Source: Desulfobacteraceae bacterium
GTDB lineage: Bacteria > Desulfobacterota > Desulfobacteria > Desulfobacterales > Desulfobacteraceae
Direction: 5' to 3'
Length of the DNA: 7,897 nucleotides
Assembly: GCA_015486915.1 (NCBI GenBank)
Contig: WFQS01000360.1
Location: 1 to 7,897 of the forward strand
This document shows positions 1 to 4,996 of the stretch, one piece after another. The position numbers were made by a program, and so were the translations under genes. Position 1 is the stretch's first letter; every line of letters begins with the position of its first letter. The notes under the pieces were generated by a model, which did no database searches, was not told the origin of the DNA, and saw only the letters and a list, made by a program, of their open reading frames with translations.

Positions 1-1533
1 ATCGACTCAATTACCCTTAAAGGCCCTGTAATGCACCCGGGTCAATGGCAGTATGATGTTAACGGTACCTGCAGTAATATTTCCCTTGGAAAAAAATCAT
101 CGAATGTGGAGATAGGTTCACTGTCCTTTGGATTTAAAATATCAGATAAAATGAATTTTTTTTCAGATATAAAAGCTGAAATATACAAAACAGATTTGAT
201 AACCTCTTTTATAAAGACTGACTTTATAAATGAAATTGCACTTCCCCTGTCTGTATCAAAAGCAAAATTGTCTTTTAAAAAAAAAGAAACAGACTTTCAA
301 GGGAACATAGTACTTAAAACAGGGCCTGAAGCAGTTTTGGAGATGAAAATTCCAACTGATAACAATCCAGAGGAACAGACTTTAAACAACCTTGTTAATT
401 TTTCCATGAAGCTTGGAATAAAAGACAAAAATCTTTCAGATGCTCATTTTTCATATACCGGCAGCACAGGTCAACAACACGGGCATCTAAATTTCAATGG
501 CAGATTTGACACAAGAACCATAAAAAAAATACTAAAACCTGACAGCAGCACAGGTAGAAAAATATTCAATTTGACTGACAACAGAAATTTTACCTTAATT
601 TCAAATAAAAAATCAGGATTAACAGTTTTAACGGACACCATTGATGTTGATGCCCTAAGCAGAATACACCTTGAAGACCAATCAGATGAAAACAATTTAT
701 ATACCTCAATAATTTTCCCACTTAATTTTAAGATAATAGCAAACCGTCTCATCTATAAAACAATGGTGTTTTCTCCTTTTGAGGCTGATATAGACGTTGA
801 TCATAATAATTTCACTATTTTAATTGAAAGCACAAAACTATGTGGTATAAGTATTACAGGCATTATAGACAAAAATGATAAACTTAATCTCAGTCTGGAA
901 CTAAATACAAAAAAGGGGGATCTTGAAGAATTAACATCATGTATGTTCAGTAAAAAACAACTTATAAAGGGGCGGTATACCATTAATGTTGATCTTGACT
1001 CCAAAGGAAACATGTATCAATTAATGAATAATCTTCACGGCAAGATCGATTTTTCTTCATCCAAAGGAAGAATATACAGACTTACATTGCTCTCAAGGAT
1101 ACTCTCTGTTATAAATATTTCAAAATTCATTCAAGGAAAAATTCCTGACATTGTACAGAATGGCTTTGCCTATAATTCCATGACTGTCAGAGCCGATATT
1201 AAAAATAACCGTATTATCCTGAAATCAGCTGTGATCAAAGGAGTGGATATGACATTTGTTTTTAAAGGATGGATAGATATGCTTAAGAAAACAACGGAAC
1301 TTAAATGCCTTGTATCGCCTTTTAAAACTGCTGATCTCATTATCAAAAATATACCTATCCTCGGGCACATACTGAATAATCAACTCATATCTTTTCCCGT
1401 TAAAATCACAGGCAGCATTGATAATCCGGATATTTTTCTACTACCACCTTCTGAAGTCGGAAAGGAGTTGGTAAATATGATGAAAAGAATTATATCAACA
1501 CCGTTTCGGATAATAAAAAGTCTGCCTCAATAA
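1..1533 (+). CDS. AsmA/YhdP-like envelope protein, C-terminal part (5' end outside window)
   Basis: The frame is open from base 1 with no stop, so the gene starts upstream; the first in-window ATG (position 31) is probably internal. About 510 residues are visible. Most of it is low-complexity beta-strand-like sequence rich in Lys, Asn, Ile and Ser. The last ~170 residues (about 1010-1530) resemble the C-terminal region of AsmA-like/YhdP proteins: a 'GKIDFSSSKGRIYRL' start, then strands ending in a 'FKGWIDM' type segment, 'IPILGHIL', and a final 'VKITGSIDNPDIFLLPP' block followed by a basic tail. Members of this family are inner-membrane-anchored, periplasm-spanning proteins linked to phospholipid or outer-membrane homeostasis. 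The N-terminal membrane anchor would lie outside the window. The next gene begins 37 bp after the stop on the same strand. The family call rests on C-terminal pattern only; the exact subfamily (AsmA, YhdP, TamB) is not resolved. Confidence 0.72.
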   Translation: MDSITLKGPVMHPGQWQYDVNGTCSNISLGKKSSNVEIGSLSFGFKISDKMNFFSDIKAEIYKTDLITSFIKTDFINEIALPLSVSKAKLSFKKKETDFQGNIVLKTGPEAVLEMKIPTDNNPEEQTLNNLVNFSMKLGIKDKNLSDAHFSYTGSTGQQHGHLNFNGRFDTRTIKKILKPDSSTGRKIFNLTDNRNFTLISNKKSGLTVLTDTIDVDALSRIHLEDQSDENNLYTSIIFPLNFKIIANRLIYKTMVFSPFEADIDVDHNNFTILIESTKLCGISITGIIDKNDKLNLSLELNTKKGDLEELTSCMFSKKQLIKGRYTINVDLDSKGNMYQLMNNLHGKIDFSSSKGRIYRLTLLSRILSVINISKFIQGKIPDIVQNGFAYNSMTVRADIKNNRIILKSAVIKGVDMTFVFKGWIDMLKKTTELKCLVSPFKTADLIIKNIPILGHILNNQLISFPVKITGSIDNPDIFLLPPSEVGKELVNMMKRIISTPFRIIKSLPQ

Positions 1534-1560
1534 AAACATCATAACGTTTATTTTCAAAAA

Positions 1561-1565
1561 AGGTG
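1561..1565 (+). promoter_or_regulatory. Ribosome binding site supporting a TTG start
   Basis: AGGTG sits 5 nt before the TTG at 1571. No ATG or GTG in that frame lies near the start of the homologous region, and the GTG at 1563 is out of frame. This site therefore decides the rare TTG start of the NIF3/YqfO-like gene. Confidence 0.6.
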
Positions 1566-1570
1566 AGTCT

Positions 1571-1903
1571 TTGTATTTAATATCATTTTACGTACCTGAA
1601 ACCCATGTTCAAGAAGTAAAAAACGCCCTATATGATAAAGGAGCAGGAAAATTTAATAATTATGATTCATGTTCATGGCAAACCATGGGAAATGGTGAAT
1701 TCAGGCCATTAAAAGGGAGTGTCCCCTTTATTGGAGAGCATGGCATAATTAACAGGGTTGATGAGTATAAGGTTGAAATGGTGTGTAAAAAATCTATTCT
1801 GATTGATGTACTGAAAACACTTGTTAAGGTTCATCCATATGAAGAACCGGCATATCACGCAATGGAAATAATAACCCTGGATAAACCGGATTTAAAAAAG
1901 TAA
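1571..1903 (+). CDS. Stand-alone NIF3/YqfO insert-like domain protein
   Basis: A 110-residue protein starting at TTG. It opens with a beta strand (LISFYVP, residues 3-9), followed by a helix, a GAG turn (24-26), the block FRPLKGSVPFIG (44-55), and the signature HPYEEPAYHAMEI (88-100). This pattern matches the CutA/PII-like domain inserted into the middle of YqfO-type NIF3 proteins. It also occurs in bacteria as a free protein of about 100 aa, usually annotated 'NGG1p interacting factor NIF3'. The dinuclear metal site of full NIF3 proteins lies in the flanking domains and is absent here, so no enzymatic role can be claimed; ligand or metal binding is only a possibility. The gene sits 37 bp after the AsmA-like gene and 26 bp before the thioesterase gene, consistent with co-transcription. 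Confidence 0.8.
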   Translation: MYLISFYVPETHVQEVKNALYDKGAGKFNNYDSCSWQTMGNGEFRPLKGSVPFIGEHGIINRVDEYKVEMVCKKSILIDVLKTLVKVHPYEEPAYHAMEIITLDKPDLKK

Positions 1904-1929
1904 AAAATTGCAACTTAAAGGGAATCAAA

Positions 1930-2730
1930 ATGTTACAAAAACCATACTCTGATTCTATTTTTGACCAGAAAATAGCAATTAAATATTCGGATTTAGATTT
2001 TAAAGGTCGCCTGAAAACAATAAGTATTCTTAATTTTTTACAGGACAGTTCATGCATACATGCATCAGAACTTGGAATCTCAGGATTTGACCTTGAAAAA
2101 AAAAATTTTGCGTGGGTTATATCGAGATATCACATCAAAATCATAAAATTACCGAAATGGAATGATACAATTTTTATTAATACCTGGCGGACTCCCTGTA
2201 AAAACCTTTATGAATTAAGAGAATTCAACATAAAAGATAAAAATGGAACAGACATTATCAATGCCACAGGAATATGGATTATGGTAAGAAAAGACAACTG
2301 CAGACCTGTTCGCCTCAGCAGATTTCTACCCGATGTTCTGTCTGATGAAAATTATTTCAATTCAAATTTATCAGTTAATGAGCCTGATATTTTGAACAAA
2401 AAATTAAGACTGCCTGAAACTGTTCACCGTGAAATACCCTTTAAAGTAAGAATGCACGACCTTGATCTTAACCAGCATGTTAATAACGCTGTATATCTTG
2501 AATGGGCTGTGGAAACTATACCACAGAAATTAACAGCACTATACAGACCTCAAAGCATTGATGTCAGTTTTCATAAAGCTTCCTTTTATGGAGATAACAT
2601 TTTATCAACCACAGAACTTCTTGAAGATTCCTCCGACCCTGTTACTCTTCATTCAATAACAGGGAAACGACAGGATACTCCTGTTGAGCTTGCCAGGGTT
2701 AATATTGCCTGGACCTTATCAGAATTATGA
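1930..2730 (+). CDS. Acyl-ACP thioesterase (FatA/FatB family)
   Basis: A 266-residue cytoplasmic double-hotdog protein, the normal size for bacterial acyl-ACP thioesterases, which hydrolyse acyl-ACP to free fatty acid and ACP. The first hotdog spans roughly residues 10-135 (IKYSDLDFKGRLKTISILNFLQDSS; 'INTWRTPCKNLYELREF', 83-99). The second spans about 165-263 and carries the family signature DLDLNQHVNN (177-186), providing the Asp179/Asn181/His183 set associated with catalysis. The glutamate that plant FatB and typical bacterial homologues show in a '(K/A)EA.YGD' segment appears to be Ala217 here (HKASFYGD, 215-222); this rests on my by-eye alignment. The ATG has a good Shine-Dalgarno, AAAGGGA at 1917-1923, 6 nt upstream. 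It sits in a tight + strand gene row, 24 bp before recX. Family assignment is strong; chain-length preference cannot be read from sequence. Confidence 0.9.
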   Translation: MLQKPYSDSIFDQKIAIKYSDLDFKGRLKTISILNFLQDSSCIHASELGISGFDLEKKNFAWVISRYHIKIIKLPKWNDTIFINTWRTPCKNLYELREFNIKDKNGTDIINATGIWIMVRKDNCRPVRLSRFLPDVLSDENYFNSNLSVNEPDILNKKLRLPETVHREIPFKVRMHDLDLNQHVNNAVYLEWAVETIPQKLTALYRPQSIDVSFHKASFYGDNILSTTELLEDSSDPVTLHSITGKRQDTPVELARVNIAWTLSEL

Positions 2731-2754
2731 TTTAATACTGGATATTTAAAAATA

Positions 2755-3261
2755 ATGACTGCTTTAGACCATGATGAACAAGCTGATATTCAATTAAGTA
2801 AGGCATATAATAATTGTTTAAGGTTTCTAAGCCCGAGAGCAAGAAGCGTAAAAGAAATAATTGACTATCTTAAAAAAAAGAAAGTTACATCAGCAACTAT
2901 AGATAAAACAATACAAAGACTATTAAAGGAGCATCTTCTTGATGATAAAATTTTTGCAGACATGTTTGTTGAAAACAGGGAAAGATTTCGTCCAAGGTCA
3001 AAATTTGCCCTATCTTTTGAACTTAAGCAAAAGGGTATAGAGCAAGACATTATTGATGACGCTGTTAAGGATATTGACGAATTAAAATCTGCATGGTCCG
3101 CCGTTAAGCCAAAACTCAGCCTCTGGCAGAATTTTGACAGCACAAAATTTAGAAAAAAAATATTCAATTATCTGAAAAACAGGGGATTCAGTTACGACAT
3201 TTCAGATGTAACCTGTGAAAAATGTTTCAAGTATCTTAACAGACAGGAAAAGGAAAAGTAA
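2755..3261 (+). CDS. recX: Regulatory protein RecX
   Basis: A 168-residue, highly charged, helical protein close to the usual RecX length (about 150-170 aa). It shows the tandem three-helix repeats of the family: 'RFLSPRARSVKEIIDYLKKKKV' type helices (residues 23-44), the hallmark 'LLDDKIFADMFVENR' (61-75), 'FELKQKGI' (88-95), and a third repeat with 'KFRKKIFNYLKNRGFSYD' (131-148). RecX binds RecA filaments and modulates, usually limits, recombinase and SOS activity. RecA itself is not in the window. The ATG at 2755 has no good Shine-Dalgarno (upstream is TTTAAAAATA), and no better in-frame start exists, so translation may depend on coupling with the thioesterase gene that ends 24 bp upstream. 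Its stop is 1 nt from the start of the asparaginase-like gene. Confidence 0.88.
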   Translation: MTALDHDEQADIQLSKAYNNCLRFLSPRARSVKEIIDYLKKKKVTSATIDKTIQRLLKEHLLDDKIFADMFVENRERFRPRSKFALSFELKQKGIEQDIIDDAVKDIDELKSAWSAVKPKLSLWQNFDSTKFRKKIFNYLKNRGFSYDISDVTCEKCFKYLNRQEKEK

Positions 3262-3262
3262 A

Positions 3263-3748
3263 ATGAAAATATCATTCTTTGCGCTGGGAGGCACAATTGA
3301 TAAAATTTATTTTGATGCAATGAGCAAATATCAGGTGGGCCAGCCCAGGATAAAGGAAATACTTGAGGATGCAAGAGTTGGGTTTAAATATGAAATCAAA
3401 TCGCTGCTTCAGAAGGATTCCCTTGACATGACAGATGATGACAGATCCCTTGTCCTTAATGCAGTGACAAACGAGCCTTGTGATCGTATTGTAATAACTC
3501 ATGGAACAGACACAATGATTGAAACGGCCATGGTCCTTAAAAACATTCCAAAAAAAGTTATAGTCTTTACAGGTGCTATGGAGCCGGCAAGTTTTAAATC
3601 AAGTGATGCATCTTTTAATCTTGGATGTGCCATTGCCGCTGTACAAACACTTGTTCCAGGAGTATATATAGCCATGAACGGGAATATATTTGACCCTGCA
3701 AATGCGAAAAAAAACAGGACACTTAAACAATTTCAAAAAAAATATTGA
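3263..3748 (+). CDS. Short asparaginase-like protein (N-terminal domain only)
   Basis: A 161-residue protein corresponding only to the N-terminal (active-site) domain of L-asparaginase; type I/II enzymes are about 330 aa. Visible motifs: LGGTID (residues 8-13, carrying the first nucleophile-type Thr11), HGTDT (80-84, the Thr/Asp pair of the second active-site loop), TGAMEP (103-108), SDASFNLGCAIAA (114-126), and Lys149/Lys150 at the position where asparaginases keep a conserved Lys. The end NRTLKQFQKKY is a natural terminus with no trace of a second domain downstream. I chose ATG 3263 rather than the longer frame from 3215 because it directly precedes the GGTI strand, has AGGAAAAG at 3251-3258 as ribosome binding site, and avoids overlap with recX. 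Short asparaginase-domain proteins are known in several proteobacteria. Whether this one hydrolyses asparagine or another amide is unknown. Confidence 0.85.
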   Translation: MKISFFALGGTIDKIYFDAMSKYQVGQPRIKEILEDARVGFKYEIKSLLQKDSLDMTDDDRSLVLNAVTNEPCDRIVITHGTDTMIETAMVLKNIPKKVIVFTGAMEPASFKSSDASFNLGCAIAAVQTLVPGVYIAMNGNIFDPANAKKNRTLKQFQKKY

Positions 3749-3763
3749 CAACAGCGAAAGAAT

Positions 3764-3783
3764 TATTTTATCTTTATAAAATA
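3764..3783 (+). terminator. A/T-only hairpin after the asparaginase gene (weak terminator candidate)
   Basis: TATTTTAT-CTTT-ATAAAATA forms a perfect 8-bp stem with a 4-nt loop, beginning 16 nt after the stop codon of the five-gene row. The stem contains no G/C pair and is not followed by a T-run, so intrinsic termination would be weak. Location is the main argument for a 3'-end role. Confidence 0.25.
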
Positions 3784-3928
3784 CCGCATTGATAAAAATG
3801 CATATTTTTTTCCATCGAGATAACATCTGAACAAAAATTAGCATATGAACAAAAGTCTGAATTTTAAGAACACTAAATTTTTATAAAACAATTGGTCACT
3901 TATAAGTGCTGTTCTTCATTGGTTATTT

Positions 3929-3957
3929 TCTCTTATAACCGCCATGATGCGGATCTG
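3929..3957 (+). repeat. 29-bp direct repeat with CCGCC-type hairpin, copy a
   Basis: This block matches 6971-6999 at 27 of 29 positions in the same orientation. It contains CCGCCATGATGCGG, in which one stem pair is mismatched (C/T). In copy b the corresponding stem is perfect. Confidence 0.8.
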
Positions 3958-4121
3958 AACTGCGTTACAGTGCCTCACAACGAACATAAAAAGAGCATCA
4001 GTTTCTCTGTAAAAAGTGAGCTCTTTTTCATAAAACGTCCATGAGGCCTATCTAAAGACTATCAGACGGTCTCAAAGAATCAAGGATTCTGGCAAATATG
4101 GACAAAATGCGCGAAACCAAC
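3929..4121 (+). repeat. Modular hairpin repeat element, copy 1
   Basis: This element recurs in inverted orientation at 7241-7426. The two align from CGAACATAAAAAGA (3981-3994 here; ends at 7380 on the other strand) to GCGCG..CCAAC (to 4121; to 7241), with only small indels and about three-quarters identity by eye. Modules in order: hairpin H1 CCGCCATGATGCGG (3939-3952); a segment ACTGCG..GCCTCA; CGAACAT; a 9-bp inverted repeat AAAAAGAGC/GCTCTTTTT (3988-3996/4020-4028); a degenerate H-type hairpin around CGTCCATGAGGCCT (4036-4049); and a CTCAAAGAATC-type hairpin AGAATC-AAG-GATTCT (4076-4090). Compared with copy 2 it lacks an 18-nt hairpin module just before CGAACAT. Reading frames are not conserved between copies, so it is probably non-coding. 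Confidence 0.75.
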
Positions 4122-4174
4122 TCTAAAAATTCAAGATACTTGTCAGTAGTATCATACAAAAAAAAGGGGTAAGG

Positions 4175-4588
4175 ATGGAAGCTGGAAAAAAAATAGCTGA
4201 AAGGCGTAAATATAAACGCTACAGAGCAAAAGAAGGCGCATTCGCAGCCATTAATCCCAATAATTGCCACCGCATCGGACAAATTATAGATATAAGTATG
4301 GGGGGCCTGGCATTTAACTATATTGAAGACAGTGATTACGATAATGGGAAAAAACAAAAATATCAGTTTGAAAAAGAATCAGAATATTCATTATTATTGA
4401 GCAGCTTTGACTATTATGTTGAGGACATTCCCTTTAAAACAGTTGAAGATGTTGAAGTTGACGAACATATCTCTTTCAGTTCAATTAAATTAAGAAAACG
4501 GCGTATAAAATTCAACGGCCTCACAAGTAAACAGACCTTTGATCTTAATTTTTATCTCGAAAACAACGCTATTATGAAATTCGAATAA
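4175..4588 (+). CDS. PilZ domain protein (c-di-GMP receptor type)
   Basis: A 137-residue protein with the two hallmark PilZ motifs in the usual order: an N-terminal RxxxR (Arg11-Lys-Tyr-Lys-Arg15 in ERRKYKRYR) and (D/N)xSxxG (Asp39-Ile-Ser41-Met-Gly-Gly44, DISMGGLAF). Together these form the cyclic di-GMP site in the family. The remainder (about 45-137) fits the beta barrel, with a long acidic/Tyr-rich insert at 50-75 (IEDSDYDNGKKQKYQFEKES). There is no output domain, signal peptide or membrane segment, so it is a single-domain cytoplasmic adaptor whose target cannot be inferred. ATG 4175 has AAAAGGGG (4162-4169) 5 nt upstream. A hairpin-rich repeat lies immediately upstream. The gene is convergent with the truncated M16 peptidase frame, and its last ~100 bp lie antisense to that frame's tail. 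Confidence 0.88.
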   Translation: MEAGKKIAERRKYKRYRAKEGAFAAINPNNCHRIGQIIDISMGGLAFNYIEDSDYDNGKKQKYQFEKESEYSLLLSSFDYYVEDIPFKTVEDVEVDEHISFSSIKLRKRRIKFNGLTSKQTFDLNFYLENNAIMKFE

Positions 4589-4996
4589 TTTCCTGAATAT
4601 GATCCTGCGCCTGACCAGTACAAGAAAGCCATCTTCAAGGTTTTTCTTATCTCCACCTGGAAGAAAAATATCAAAAACGGTTTCAAAAAAACCTGTGTGA
4701 GCATTTGCATCCGCACCGAAACTCATGCAAATTGACTGAAAATATTCAACTAATTTCCCCGGTTTAAAATGTTTTGAACCGTTAGAAACCATATGTTCCA
4801 TAAAATGCGCCAGACCACGCTGATTCTCAGCTTCATTACATGACCCTGTCTGGACATCAAGGTGCAGGCTTACACTTTTCTCAGACGTTTTATTCTTTAA
4901 AAAAATATATCTCAGACCATTTGGAATAAAACCCTGAACAAGGACCGGATCAGATACAAGCTTTTCTGAACTGCTAATCCAGAAGTCCGGGTTCAA
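4490..4996 (-). pseudogene. Truncated M16 (pitrilysin/insulinase-type) zinc peptidase
   Basis: The open frame is 168 codons, but only about the first 127 residues (4996 to about 4616) resemble an M16 peptidase: 'VQGFIPNGLRYIFLKN' (20-35), the zinc motif HFMEH (64-68, HxxEH), 'GKLVEYFQS' (80-88), 'FGADANAHTGFFETV' (93-107), 'NLEDGFLVL' (119-127). M16 enzymes need a third ligand, a Glu about 76 residues after HxxEH; the homology stops before that point, and full proteins are about 400-950 aa. The remaining ~40 residues run antisense into the PilZ gene and match nothing I recognise. Normally conserved positions also look altered (Ser71 where Phe is usual in 'FNG', Cys90 where Gly is usual in 'SIG'). 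The start is TTG 4994-4996, overlapping the ppiD 3' end by 23 nt, as in a coupled operon gene. I read it as a decayed remnant that is very unlikely to be active. Confidence 0.75.

Larger units (their letters stand above)
3749..4174 (+). other. Intergenic region before the PilZ gene
   Basis: There is no convincing gene in this 426-bp stretch. In order it holds an all-A/T hairpin (3764-3783), the palindrome CACTTATAAGTG (3897-3908), two GAACAAAA octamers (3828-3835 and 3847-3854), and the modular repeat element (3929-4121) that runs up to the PilZ ribosome binding site. A weak promoter-like pair (TTGACA at 3745-3750, TATCTT at 3769-3774, 18-nt spacer) overlaps the asparaginase stop codon. No clear alternative promoter for the PilZ gene is seen. 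A small frame, ATG 4098 to TAA 4172 (24 codons), ends 2 nt before the PilZ ATG. Confidence 0.6.

Noticed and set aside
3745..3774. TTGACA..TATCTT promoter-like pair for the PilZ gene
   Set aside because: The -10 is poor, the spacer is 18 nt, the leader would be about 390 nt, and the site overlaps both the asparaginase stop and an A/T hairpin. It is kept only as a note in the intergenic entry.
3988..4028. AAAAAGAGC/GCTCTTTTT inverted repeat as an intrinsic terminator
   Set aside because: It has a T-run after the stem, but the stem is mostly A/T with a 23-nt loop, and the pairing is weakened in the second repeat copy. It is better described as part of the repeat.
3981..4174. c-di-GMP riboswitch upstream of the PilZ gene
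   Set aside because: The location is tempting, but none of the conserved GEMM-type sequence blocks I know are present, and the same element occurs elsewhere without a c-di-GMP gene.
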